Below, one piece after another: positions 9,612-18,106 of a stretch of 64,000 bases of DNA. Origin of the DNA: an uncultured Opitutaceae bacterium (GTDB lineage: Bacteria > Verrucomicrobiota > Verrucomicrobiia > Opitutales > Opitutaceae). The stretch covers positions 57,862 through 121,861 of the forward strand of contig CAITBM010000013.1 of assembly GCA_903890485.1 (NCBI GenBank), written 5' to 3'. Position numbers and translations under genes: made by a program. The stretch's first letter is position 1. Every line of letters starts with the position of its first letter. A model generated the notes under the pieces. It searched no databases and had not been told where the DNA came from. It was given only the letters and a program-made list of their open reading frames with translations.

Positions 9612-10619
9612 ATGCCCAAGCGCGGCCAGGACGACGAGGAAAAACCCAAGAAGCTGAGCACCTACTCGCTCAAGCTTGATCCTGCGCAGATGGAGAAGCT
9701 GCGCTCGATTCTTTCCGGCCGCGGGTGGGAGGCCTTTGACGTGGCGTATGCGCGGTACGCGTTCAAGGGCCGGGACTGCAATGTGACGGCCTACGAAAGC
9801 GGAAAGCTCGTCGTTGCCGGCAAGGGCACCGAGGAATTTGTCACGATGACCCTTGAGCCCGAGATCACGATGGCGCCGAAGCTCGGCTACGATGAGGTGC
9901 TCCACCCGGACTGGTACGAGCTGCACGCGGGCCTCGACGAGAGCGGCAAGGGGGACCTCTTCGGCCCCGTGATCGCGGCCACCGTGATCGCGGACAAGGC
10001 CGCCATCGAGGGATGGATCAAGGCGGGAGTGAAGGACTCCAAGAAGATCGCCGAGAGCCAGATCATCAAACTCGACAAGCTGATCCGGGAGACGCACGGC
10101 GTGGCGGTGGCGACCTGCTTCTGCGGCATGCCCAAGTACAACCAGCTGATGGCGAGGCCCCACGCGAACCTGAACCGGCTCCTGGCCTGGCAGCACGCCA
10201 CGGCCCTCGCCCAGGCGCTCGCGCGCAAGAAGGCCCCCCGCGGGCTCCTGGACCAGTTCAGCAAGCAACCCCTCGTGCAGCGCGAGCTGGCGAAGATGGG
10301 GATCAAGGACTTCGACCTGCAGATGCGCACGAAGGCGGAGGAGGACCCGGTTGTCGCCGCGGCCTCGGTCGTGGCCCGCGCCGAGTTCGTGCGCCAGATG
10401 AACGTCCTTTCCAAGGCGTTCGGCGGACCGCTCCAGAAGGGGGCCGGGCCGCTGGCCAAGGCCCAGGCGACGGAGATCATCGGGAAGTTCGGCGCCAGGT
10501 CGCTGGGCAATTTCGCCAAGCTCCACTTCAGGACCTCCTACGAGGTCGTCGCCGCCGCCGGCAAGCTGGACGAGCTGCCCCTTCCCGAACCCAAGGAGAA
10601 GGTGGAGTGGGGTGGGTGA
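9612..10619 (+). CDS. rnhC: Ribonuclease HIII
   Basis: A 335-residue RNase HIII, which nicks the RNA strand of RNA-DNA hybrids. The N-terminal ~90 residues match the TBP-like substrate-binding domain peculiar to HIII (LDPAQMEKLRSILSGRGW). The catalytic domain carries DESGKGDLFGP (Asp-Glu near residue 109), VKDSKKI and the acidic TKAEEDPVVAAASVVARAEF. The long N-terminal extension and DESGKGD rather than DEVGRG separate it from the RNase HII encoded next door. The ATG at 9612 gives a compact N-terminus; the frame is open far upstream only because it runs antisense to mutY. rnhB starts 20 bp after its stop. Confidence 0.93.
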   Translation: MPKRGQDDEEKPKKLSTYSLKLDPAQMEKLRSILSGRGWEAFDVAYARYAFKGRDCNVTAYESGKLVVAGKGTEEFVTMTLEPEITMAPKLGYDEVLHPDWYELHAGLDESGKGDLFGPVIAATVIADKAAIEGWIKAGVKDSKKIAESQIIKLDKLIRETHGVAVATCFCGMPKYNQLMARPHANLNRLLAWQHATALAQALARKKAPRGLLDQFSKQPLVQRELAKMGIKDFDLQMRTKAEEDPVVAAASVVARAEFVRQMNVLSKAFGGPLQKGAGPLAKAQATEIIGKFGARSLGNFAKLHFRTSYEVVAAAGKLDELPLPEPKEKVEWGG

Positions 10620-10638
10620 GGGGGCGAAGGGCCGCACG

Positions 10639-11400
10639 ATGCCGAAGCGCCGCCAGCTCCGCAGCTTCGACCTGAAGAAGATTGAGGGTTTTGAGAGCCT
10701 GATCGGCATGGACGAGGTGGGCCGCGGCGCGCTCGCCGGGCCCGTGGTCGCGGGGGCCGTACTCGTGACCCGGGAATTCCTCGAGGGAAGGTGGGCGACC
10801 CTGAAGGGGGGACGCGTGAACGACTCCAAGCTGCTCTCCGCCGCGGAGCGCGACGCGCTCTGGGCCGAGTTCGAGGCGCTCATGGCCCAGGGCCAGATCC
10901 ACGCGCATTTCGGGTCCGCGACCGTCGAGGAGATCGAGCAGCACAATATCCTTGGGGCCACGAAGCTGGCGATGCGCCGCGCGATGGAGGGCATCTACCC
11001 GGTCGCGGCTTTCCGCAGGAGCGAGGAGCCCGACCTCTTCTCGTCCCTCCAGGAGCGCGAGTCGTTCGTGCCCGTCGTCTCCTGCCGGGTGCTCGTCGAT
11101 GGCCTCCCTCTCCGCGGATTCCCCTATCCCCACACCGCGGTGGTGAACGGCGACGCCCGGTCCCTGTGCGTGGCGATGGGCTCGATCATCGCCAAGGTCG
11201 CCCGGGACCGGATGATGGCCGACCTTGACCTGAAGTACCCCGGTTACGGTTTCGCCAAGCACAAGGGCTACGGGACCGAGGAGCACCGCGAGGCCGTCGT
11301 CCGCCTCGGGCGCACGCCGATCCACCGCGAGATGTTCCTCAGGAAGCTGCTTGCCCAGCGGGCCGACCCCAACCAGATGGATTTTCTTCCCGGCCGTTGA
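10639..11400 (+). CDS. rnhB: Ribonuclease HII
   Basis: A 253-residue RNase HII. It has the signature MDEVGRGALAGPVVAGAV (catalytic Asp-Glu near residue 24), VNDSKLLS, and SIIAKVARDRMM with a C-terminal GYGFAKHKGYGT motif, all typical of the family that excises single ribonucleotides from DNA. It is about 50 residues longer than E. coli RNase HII because of an insert around FRRSEEPDLFSSLQER. The ATG at 10639 is preferred; a GTG at 10612 inside the rnhC end is possible. Adjacent to rnhC, it forms a tandem ribonucleotide-removal unit, probably on the same transcript. Confidence 0.95.
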   Translation: MPKRRQLRSFDLKKIEGFESLIGMDEVGRGALAGPVVAGAVLVTREFLEGRWATLKGGRVNDSKLLSAAERDALWAEFEALMAQGQIHAHFGSATVEEIEQHNILGATKLAMRRAMEGIYPVAAFRRSEEPDLFSSLQERESFVPVVSCRVLVDGLPLRGFPYPHTAVVNGDARSLCVAMGSIIAKVARDRMMADLDLKYPGYGFAKHKGYGTEEHREAVVRLGRTPIHREMFLRKLLAQRADPNQMDFLPGR

Positions 11401-11432
11401 CCCTGGCGCCGGGCGCGGCCACAAGGAAGGCG

Positions 11433-12602
11433 ATGGCTGGAAAGAAATACACCCCGCTCGACAGGGTCCTGGGAAGGCTCGACACGCTGGATCCGGTCAA
11501 CCTCGCCAACCTGGTGCAGCGCCTCGCCAAGGAGCGCACTCTCTTCGAGCAGATCTTCAAGACCCTGCAGGAGGGGGTCCTCGTCATCTCAACCGACGGC
11601 GTCGTCGAGTACGCCAACGACGCCGCACACCGGCTGATCGGCATGAGCGGCAGCGGGCTCGCCGGACAGACCCTCTGGCGGCTGATCCCCGGCCTGCGAC
11701 CCACGCTGCTCGATGACTCCGCCTCAGCGGGCACCTTTGTCACCCGGGAGTTCGAGCTCTCCTACCCCGAGCCGAGGACGGTGCGGCTCTACATGGTGCC
11801 GATCCCCGGCGACGACGTGGCAGGGGAGCGCAGGTTCGCGGTTATCCTGGGCGACGTGACGCGAGACAAGCTCTCGACCGAGCAGCGGATCGAGGACGAG
11901 AAGACCTCATCGATCCTGCTCCTGGCGGCCGGCGTGGCGCACGAGCTCGGCAACCCCCTCAACTCGCTCACGATCCACCTCCAGTTGATCGAGCGTAAGC
12001 TGAAGAAGCTGGGCGGCACCGCCGAGGCGAAGGCCCTGTCCGAGTCGGTTGCGGTGTGCCGCGAGGAGGTGGGGCGCCTGGACGGCATCATCACGCATTT
12101 CCTCGAGGCGATCAGGCCGAGCCCGCCCGACCTTGCCGAGACGAACCTGACGGACGTCCTGGCCGAGGTGCTCAAGTTCCAGAAGCGCGAGTTCGAGGAC
12201 CGGGGAATCGCCGTCGAGGCCGAGACCCCCGCGTCGCTGCCGACCGTCATGGCCGACCGCAACCAGTTGAAGCAGGTGTTCTTCAACCTGACCAAGAACG
12301 CGATGGAGGCGATGCAGCCGGGGGGAAGGCTGAAGATCAAGTCGCGCGCGGACGACGACTCGGTCTACCTCCTCTTTGGCGACAGCGGCTCGGGCATCCG
12401 CCACGAGGACCTGGTGAAGCTCTTCCAGCCCTACTACACGACCAAGCCCGGCGGCCACGGCCTTGGGCTCATGATCGTCAAGCGGATCATGCGCATGCAC
12501 GGCGGCCAGGTGGGGATCGAGAGCCGCGAGGCGATGGGGACGATCATCACGCTCCAGTTCCCCCGCAAGGACCGCAGGATCCGGATGCTTGTCGGGGGCT
12601 AG
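11433..12602 (+). CDS. PAS-domain sensor histidine kinase (NtrB-like)
   Basis: A 389-residue cytoplasmic kinase without transmembrane helices. A PAS domain spans about residues 30-140 (LFEQIFKTLQEGVLVISTDG). The phospho-accepting His is near residue 170 in AGVAHELGNPLNS, and the ATPase has an N box (NLTKNAMEAM), DSGSGI and GGHGLGLMI. The HELGNPL form is typical of NtrB/AtoS-type kinases that signal to sigma-54 activators. The NtrC-type regulator at 14859 is a candidate partner although five genes separate them. The ATG at 11433 is chosen over an upstream TTG because AAGGAAGG stands right before it. It probably shares a transcript with rnhB. Confidence 0.88.
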   Translation: MAGKKYTPLDRVLGRLDTLDPVNLANLVQRLAKERTLFEQIFKTLQEGVLVISTDGVVEYANDAAHRLIGMSGSGLAGQTLWRLIPGLRPTLLDDSASAGTFVTREFELSYPEPRTVRLYMVPIPGDDVAGERRFAVILGDVTRDKLSTEQRIEDEKTSSILLLAAGVAHELGNPLNSLTIHLQLIERKLKKLGGTAEAKALSESVAVCREEVGRLDGIITHFLEAIRPSPPDLAETNLTDVLAEVLKFQKREFEDRGIAVEAETPASLPTVMADRNQLKQVFFNLTKNAMEAMQPGGRLKIKSRADDDSVYLLFGDSGSGIRHEDLVKLFQPYYTTKPGGHGLGLMIVKRIMRMHGGQVGIESREAMGTIITLQFPRKDRRIRMLVGG

Positions 12603-12605
12603 GCT

Positions 12606-13196
12606 CTACTTGGCCGCGGGCATGTCGCCTGCCGGGTGCACGATGCGCACCTGCACTGTCTGCGACTCCTTGGCCTTGCCGATCCGAAGGGTCACCTTGA
12701 ACGGCATCACGTCGCTGCTGACGCCAAGCTGGGAGACCATCGAGGTGGGCTCGGCCGTCGCCCCGGCGCCGATCGTTAGCTTGTCCGGATCCAGGGCGAA
12801 ATTCCCGAGCTCGGAGACAAAGTCGACCATCTCGACGGTCACCGGGTCGGGCCCGGTGTTTGTCAGCAACAGGTGCAGGGTGACGGGCGGCAGCGGGCTT
12901 CCGATCACCGTCTTGTCCTTGTTGTCCGCATAGTCCTGGTAGGTCTTGTCGCGGTCTCCCTTGCCCCGCTTGATGCCCTTGCCGATCCCGCGGCTCAGCG
13001 TGACCTTGGCGACCACCCTGCCTGCAAAGAAGGCCCCGGTGCCCTCCATGGCCACCGGTCGCTCCCCCGCGACAACCCCGTTGGTGAGCTCGTCTTCGGG
13101 GGGGTGGAAGCACCCGGGGCCGACCAGGAGAACCGCGATCGCGACCCCGGAAAAAAGTGAAGTTAAGCGGCTAATGGAAAGAGTCTTGTGGGACAT
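12606..13196 (-). CDS. Probable lipoprotein, unknown function
   Basis: A 196-residue protein. It begins with a basic N-terminus and hydrophobic core (residues 12-28, LFSGVAIAVLLVGPG) ending at a Cys, which suggests lipidation, but GPGC is a poor lipobox and simple secretion is possible. The mature part alternates strands such as VTLHLLLTNTGPDPVTVEMVDFV and FKVTLRIG, which suggests an immunoglobulin-like beta fold. A charged stretch rich in Lys and Asp lies at residues ~75-95. No family is recognised. It converges on the sensor kinase (3 bp between stops) and is divergent from the ECF sigma gene. Confidence 0.65.
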   Translation of the reverse strand: MSHKTLSISRLTSLFSGVAIAVLLVGPGCFHPPEDELTNGVVAGERPVAMEGTGAFFAGRVVAKVTLSRGIGKGIKRGKGDRDKTYQDYADNKDKTVIGSPLPPVTLHLLLTNTGPDPVTVEMVDFVSELGNFALDPDKLTIGAGATAEPTSMVSQLGVSSDVMPFKVTLRIGKAKESQTVQVRIVHPAGDMPAAK

Positions 13197-13351
13197 GGGT
13201 GGGGGGTGGAAAGCAGGGTTGGGTCGGCGCTCACGGCGGTGGACTTCACCGCGTCCTCATGATTGCATGTGCCATGGTCTTGCGCCAATTGAAAAAGCGC
13301 ATCTTTCCAGTCGGACCTGCGTCTGATCGGTCATAGTGCGATGTCAAAAGC

Positions 13352-13897
13352 ATGGATGAAAGTTCAACGAGCACGCTCGGCGAAAGAGTTCGCAGGGCCC
13401 AGCAGGGCGATGAGAACGCCCTGCGCGAGCTCATTGTCTCCTACCAGCGCCGCGTCGCCGGTTTCATCTACGCGATCACCGGCCGGAGCGATTCCGTCGA
13501 GGACCTGGGCCAGATGGTCTTCGTCAAGATGGTCAGGGCCCTCCCGCGGCTCATCGCGCCCGACCAGTTTGAGTCGTGGCTCTTCCGCCTCGCAAGGAAC
13601 ACCTGCATCGACCACCTTCGCCGGCAAAAGCTGCGGCGCATCTTCACGGCTTTCGGCCCCGAACACGAGAACGTCCCCGAGCCCGAGGGGTCCGTCGACA
13701 GCGAGGAGCTTGACGCGCTCCGCCACGCCCTTTCCCAGATCCGCCCCAAGGACCGCGCGCTTCTCGCGCTCGTCCAAGAGGGCCGCAGCCACGCCGAAAT
13801 CGCCGAGACGCTCAACACGAGCGTCGCGGCGGTGAAGGCGCGCCTGCACAGAGCCAGAGAACAATTGAGACAACACTACACGAGCGATGAATCCTGA
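13352..13897 (+). CDS. ECF-type RNA polymerase sigma factor
   Basis: A 181-residue sigma-70 family factor of the ECF type, with regions 2 and 4 only. Region 2 covers about residues 22-95 (LRELIVSYQRRVAGFIYA, VEDLGQMVFVKMVRALPRL, FESWLFRLARNTCIDHLRR). Region 4 covers about residues 125-175 (LSQIRPKDRALLALV, HAEIAETLNTSVAAVKARLHRAREQ, a helix-turn-helix). It redirects RNA polymerase to a stress or envelope regulon. Its stop overlaps the start of a small membrane protein by 11 bp, and that in turn overlaps a periplasmic protein gene, a layout typical of a sigma factor with its anti-sigma and sensor. Confidence 0.93.
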   Translation: MDESSTSTLGERVRRAQQGDENALRELIVSYQRRVAGFIYAITGRSDSVEDLGQMVFVKMVRALPRLIAPDQFESWLFRLARNTCIDHLRRQKLRRIFTAFGPEHENVPEPEGSVDSEELDALRHALSQIRPKDRALLALVQEGRSHAEIAETLNTSVAAVKARLHRAREQLRQHYTSDES

Positions 13898-14156
13898 AAA
13901 CGAAGTTTGGATGCGCCTGAGGGAGCATGGGGCCTCCCAGATCACCCCGGGCTTTGCCGACCGCGTCCTTAGGGCCGCCAGGGCGAAGGCCTCGCCGCTG
14001 CTTGTCGCGCACTTCGCGATGTGCGGCGCGACGGCGGCGCTCTGCCTGGCAGCCGTCCTCATCTACCATGCCCGCGGCGGGACCGACGACGCCAGCAGTA
14101 TGGCGGGCTGGACCGAGATCGCCGCGCAGGTGAGCGACCTGGAGCAGGGCCTATGA
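13887..14156 (+). CDS. Small single-pass membrane protein, candidate anti-sigma factor
   Basis: An 89-residue protein with a ~40-residue N-terminal cytoplasmic part, one transmembrane helix (about residues 41-60, LLVAHFAMCGATAALCLAAV) and a short outside tail. By position (overlapping the ECF sigma gene by 11 bp and the next gene by 4 bp, ATGA) it is the natural candidate for an anti-sigma factor. It lacks the HxxxCxxC zinc motif of common anti-sigma factors, and its N-terminal domain is very short, so the assignment rests on context alone. No family is recognised. Confidence 0.6.
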   Translation: MNPENEVWMRLREHGASQITPGFADRVLRAARAKASPLLVAHFAMCGATAALCLAAVLIYHARGGTDDASSMAGWTEIAAQVSDLEQGL

Positions 14157-14809
14157 GGGACCGGATCCTAGCGGTGCTCCTGACCCTCGCGGTGTTCGCC
14201 GCGGGGTTCGTCTCGGGCCGGTGGTCGGAAAGACACGGCCCGCTTCCGCCACCGCCGGGTTCCTTCATGGGGGAGTTTGGCGCCGGCAAGGGCGCGCCCC
14301 CGCGGCTTGCCCAGCCCGTGAACCGCGCGCAGCTCTCCGACCAGATCGAGAAGCTCCGCCCGCAGATCGACGCCTTCCGCGAGCACATCATGGAGATCTA
14401 TGCCGGCTTCGACCGGGACATTGAGCCCATCCTGAACGCCGAGCAGAGGGAAATCTACCAGAAGCGCTTCAAGGCCCTTCGCGGGTTCGGGCCGCCGCCG
14501 GACATCGCCTCGGGTGACAAGCCGCTCTCCGACGAGCAGATCGACCAGCTCCTTCAGCGTCCCTTCCGCACCTTGGCGTACTTCGTGGTGATCCCGATGA
14601 CCATGGAGCGCATGACCAAGGAGCTTAAGCTCGACGACATCCAGCGGGAGAAGGTGAAGGATTTCCTACGGGTGAGGCGCGAGAAGTTCATCGAGCTGGT
14701 GGACAGCGTGCCCCCGCCGAGCCTTCTGCTAAGCCGCCTGGCGCCGGTCGCACAGCGCCTGGGAAACCCGGCAAAGAGCGCTCCCGCGCCCGCGAACTCG
14801 GCCCCTTGA
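14153..14809 (+). CDS. Periplasmic CpxP/Spy-like helical protein
   Basis: A 218-residue protein with an N-terminal membrane or signal segment (ILAVLLTLAVFAAGFVSGRW). It is followed by a long, charged, helical domain with two repeats of the LNAEQREIYQKRF / LKLDDIQREKVKDFL kind. This resembles the LTxxQ motif of CpxP/Spy/ZraP-like and heavy-metal-sensor periplasmic proteins. A Pro- and Ala-rich tail closes it. The start ATG overlaps the stop of the small membrane protein (ATGA at 14153-14156), so the three genes should be translated together. A role as the envelope sensor or chaperone arm of the ECF system is inferred from context. Confidence 0.65.
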   Translation: MRDRILAVLLTLAVFAAGFVSGRWSERHGPLPPPPGSFMGEFGAGKGAPPRLAQPVNRAQLSDQIEKLRPQIDAFREHIMEIYAGFDRDIEPILNAEQREIYQKRFKALRGFGPPPDIASGDKPLSDEQIDQLLQRPFRTLAYFVVIPMTMERMTKELKLDDIQREKVKDFLRVRREKFIELVDSVPPPSLLLSRLAPVAQRLGNPAKSAPAPANSAP

Positions 14810-14858
14810 GGCAGCGGCCCGGGCTTGACCGCCCGTGCGGCTCGCTTGGAATGGCTCC

Positions 14859-16238
14859 ATGGCCCCCAGCGTTCTCATCGTCGACGATGAAAAACATACC
14901 CGCGAGGGTCTGAAGCAGGCGCTCGCCGAGAACTACGACGTGTCGCTTGCGGCGAGCGCGGACGAGGCTTTCAACCTGATGGACGCCCAGGCGTTCGACG
15001 CGATCCTGACGGACCTGAGGATGCCGGGGAAGTCGGGCCTTAAGGTGATCGACCGGGCCCTGGCCCTCCCGAACAAGCCCGCGGTCCTGATGATGACGGC
15101 GTATGGCAACATTGACACGGCCGTCGAGGCCATGCGGCGCGGGGCCGTCGATTTCCTGACGAAGCCCGTGAACATCGAGCGGCTCGACGTGCTGCTCAGG
15201 CGGGCCCTCAAGGCCAAGAGCCTGGAAATCGAGGTCCAACAGCTGCACGAGCGCCTGGACGACAAATTCGACCTGAAGGCGATCATCGGCGAGTCCCCGC
15301 TCCTCAAGGACATCATCGATCGCGTGAAGAAGGTCGCCCAGTCGAAGGCCACCATCCTGATCGAGGGGGAGAGCGGCACCGGCAAGGAGCTCGTGGCGCA
15401 GGCGATCCACCAGTCGAGCCCGCGCGCCCGGGGCCCGTTCATCGCCGTGCACTGCGCCTCCCTTTCGGAGAACCTCCTTGAGAGCGAGCTCTTCGGCCAT
15501 GAGAAGGGCTCGTTCACCGGGGCGACCGAGCGGCGGATCGGGCGCTTCGAGTCGGCCGACGGCGGAACCCTGTTCCTGGACGAGATCGGCGAGATCTCGG
15601 GCTCTATCCAGGTGAAGCTTCTGCGCTTCCTGGAGACCAAGGCGATCGACCGCGTTGGCGGATCGAAGACCATCGAGCTCGATGTGCGGCTCGTCACGGC
15701 CACCAACCGCAACCTCGAGCAGCTCGTGCGCGAGGGCAAGTTCCGCGAGGACCTCTATTTCCGGCTCGATGTCGTCCGCTTCGTGATGCCGCCCCTGAGA
15801 AATCGCTCGGGCGACATCCCGGCCCTGATCGCGCACTTCATCAAGCTCTACTCAGACGAGAACGGCATCCCGGAGATCGAGATTGAGGCCGGGGCCATGA
15901 AGACGCTCCAGGCCTATGCCTGGCCGGGAAATATCCGCGAGCTGCGCAATTTCTGCGAGAACGCGGTCGTGCTCCACAAGGGAGGCAAGCTTTCGGAGTT
16001 CGATTTGGACCCGCGCTTCCGCGGAACCCCCTCGGCCCCCTCGGATGCGGGCTCCCCGGGGCAGCCCGGCGCCTCGCAGACGCTCTCCGTCGAGCAGAAT
16101 GAGAAGCGCATCCTTAGGGAGGCGCTCATCAAGAGCCGGGGCAACCGGACCAAGGCGGCCGAGCTTATGGGGATCAGCCGGCGAACGCTCCACCGAAAGC
16201 TCGCCCAGTGGCCGGAGCTTGATGTCGTGGACAAATGA
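14859..16238 (+). CDS. Sigma-54-dependent NtrC-family response regulator
   Basis: A 459-residue activator with the three classic parts. The receiver (residues 1-120) has the acidic pair in VLIVDDE, the phospho-acceptor Asp in AILTDLRMP and Lys in FLTKP. The AAA+ domain (about 140-370) has Walker A GESGTGKE, the sigma-54 contact loop GSFTGA (Ser replaces the usual Ala of GAFTGA, a known variant) and Walker B GGTLFLDEIGE. The C-terminal Fis-type helix-turn-helix is KAAELMGISRRTLHRKL. It activates sigma-54 promoters upon phosphorylation. The ATG at 14859 is preferred to a GTG at 14835. It overlaps the next gene by 4 bp (ATGA), tying it to envelope-polysaccharide genes. Confidence 0.95.
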   Translation: MAPSVLIVDDEKHTREGLKQALAENYDVSLAASADEAFNLMDAQAFDAILTDLRMPGKSGLKVIDRALALPNKPAVLMMTAYGNIDTAVEAMRRGAVDFLTKPVNIERLDVLLRRALKAKSLEIEVQQLHERLDDKFDLKAIIGESPLLKDIIDRVKKVAQSKATILIEGESGTGKELVAQAIHQSSPRARGPFIAVHCASLSENLLESELFGHEKGSFTGATERRIGRFESADGGTLFLDEIGEISGSIQVKLLRFLETKAIDRVGGSKTIELDVRLVTATNRNLEQLVREGKFREDLYFRLDVVRFVMPPLRNRSGDIPALIAHFIKLYSDENGIPEIEIEAGAMKTLQAYAWPGNIRELRNFCENAVVLHKGGKLSEFDLDPRFRGTPSAPSDAGSPGQPGASQTLSVEQNEKRILREALIKSRGNRTKAAELMGISRRTLHRKLAQWPELDVVDK

Positions 16239-18019
16239 CCGGCCGCCTGCGCACCACCCAGGAGCTGATCCATTGGCTCGAGATGGGCGGCGGCCGCCGC
16301 TGGGTGCTCGTCGGGGCCCTTCTCTTCGGCGGGCTCGGGATCTCGCTGGTCGTCTCCTGGAGGCAGTTCCACGGGGCCTCGAGCGAGGCCACGCTTGCCC
16401 AGGCCGACATGGCCCGCCAAATCGCACTGGGCCGGGGGTTCTCGAGCAGCATCAATTATCCCCAGGCCGTTGCCTACCTCAAGGAAAGGGGGGTGAAATT
16501 CGATCCCGCCCTGCGCTATCCCGATGTTTACCAGGCCCCGCTTTACCCCCTGCTTCTGGCCGTGGGCCTGAGGCTCATGCCGCACGCGGCAAGGGAGGCG
16601 CTTTTATCGGCGGCCCCCGCGCCGCCCTACGGCTTTGCGGCGAACTATTACCTCCTGGCCGTCAACCTGCTGCTCTTTGCCGGCGCCCTCTGGCTCAGCT
16701 TTGACCTGGCGCGCCGCCTGTTTGGCATGCCGGCGGCATGGCTTTCCGCGCTCGGCCTCTTTGTGTCGGTCCCCATTTGGCAGCAGGTCGTGGCCGTGAA
16801 CGGAACGGCGCTCATGATGGTCCTGTCCCTGGCCGCGTTTCACGCGTGGTGGAGGGTGGAATCGGCCGACGAACCGGGGAAGGCCCGCGCCCCCACGCTC
16901 CTCCTTGGGGTCCTTTGCGGACTGCTCTTTCTCGCCGAGTACTCGGCAGGGGTTCTACTCCTTGTCGCGGCCGTGGGCATTGCCCTCCGATCCAAAGGAG
17001 CCCAGCGGGGAAGGGCGCTGGCCGTACTTGTTGCCGGCTTTGCGCTGGTAGCCGCCCCCTGGGTTGCGCGCAACCTTGCGGTCACCGGCCTGCCGGTCGG
17101 GCTGGCGGTCCAGAACATCGCTCTGAAGGCCGGCGATTCGACTGCGGAGCCGTCCGTGGTCCGGGCGACGCTCTCGGCAAAGCTTCCTCCCCTGGACCTG
17201 AACAAGCTCGCCAACAAGTTCCTGACGGCTATCCAAGAGACGCTTCGCTCGCGGGCGTGGTCGGGCGGCGCGATGTGGTTTGCAGCCTTCTTTGCGGCGG
17301 GCTGGCTGTATGTTTTTAAATCTGCTCCCGTAAACAGGATACGATGGCTTTTCGCCCTGTCGCTCGCGGTTCTTGTCAGTTCCGAGGCGGCCTTCGGGTC
17401 CGGCGAGAGCGAGCGTCTGGCCGTAGTCTGGCTTGCCCCGCTGGTCATCGTTTTCGGGGCCGGTTTCTTTTTCGTACTGCTCTCCAGCAACGGGGCCCTC
17501 GGGGCATGGCCGAGGCTTTGTGCGGGCGCCCTCCTCACGCTCCAGGCCCTTCCCCTGGCCCATGACGCCCTTGATCCCCACTGGCTGCATTTCCAGTACC
17601 CCCCCTATTTCCCCCAGCTTTTCCAGGGGATGCGCAGGCAGATCGAGGCATCGGACTCGGCCGGCCGGTTCGGGCTGATGGCCGACGTCCCCGCGGGTCT
17701 TGCCTGGTACGGGCAGACCCGCGTGTGGGCTCAGCCGGCCACGCTCCGGGACTTCTACTCGGTCCAGGTCGAGCAGCCGACGGGGGAACTCCTGCTGACA
17801 CCTAAGACTCTGGACAGGCCCTTCTTCTCAGACCTGAACGCGAAGCCGAAGACGCCGGGGTTCCTCACGGCCTCAATTCCCCGGATAGGGGAGTGGGGCG
17901 AGGTTTATGGCGGTCTCCTGACGGGTTCCTTTCCCCGGGAATTCCCGCTCTCGACACCCAAGAAGGTCACCGAGGACCTGGTCGTTCTCTTCAACTCGTC
18001 GATGTCGCCGGGACGCTGA
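16235..18019 (+). CDS. Polytopic membrane protein, GT39/ArnT-like glycosyltransferase
   Basis: A 594-residue integral membrane protein with about ten hydrophobic segments between residues 25 and 460 and a soluble C-terminal part. The first outer loop contains QADMARQIALGRG and YQAPLYPLLLAVG, the arrangement seen in PMT/ArnT-type (GT39, GT-C fold) enzymes. These transfer sugars from polyprenyl-phosphate donors on the outer face of the inner membrane, and the Asp in the first loop is the expected catalytic residue. The acceptor is unknown. It is co-translated with the NtrC regulator (ATGA overlap) and followed by polysaccharide-export genes, so a role in surface glycan synthesis is likely. Confidence 0.7.
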   Translation: MTGRLRTTQELIHWLEMGGGRRWVLVGALLFGGLGISLVVSWRQFHGASSEATLAQADMARQIALGRGFSSSINYPQAVAYLKERGVKFDPALRYPDVYQAPLYPLLLAVGLRLMPHAAREALLSAAPAPPYGFAANYYLLAVNLLLFAGALWLSFDLARRLFGMPAAWLSALGLFVSVPIWQQVVAVNGTALMMVLSLAAFHAWWRVESADEPGKARAPTLLLGVLCGLLFLAEYSAGVLLLVAAVGIALRSKGAQRGRALAVLVAGFALVAAPWVARNLAVTGLPVGLAVQNIALKAGDSTAEPSVVRATLSAKLPPLDLNKLANKFLTAIQETLRSRAWSGGAMWFAAFFAAGWLYVFKSAPVNRIRWLFALSLAVLVSSEAAFGSGESERLAVVWLAPLVIVFGAGFFFVLLSSNGALGAWPRLCAGALLTLQALPLAHDALDPHWLHFQYPPYFPQLFQGMRRQIEASDSAGRFGLMADVPAGLAWYGQTRVWAQPATLRDFYSVQVEQPTGELLLTPKTLDRPFFSDLNAKPKTPGFLTASIPRIGEWGEVYGGLLTGSFPREFPLSTPKKVTEDLVVLFNSSMSPGR

Positions 18020-18106
18020 TACCTCCCCTGTGGGACTCCCAATGAATTGGTCTTGCCAGTGGTTAGCGATATGGCAGCTTGGCCGTACTCTTTCCGGACT
18101 TCATCG

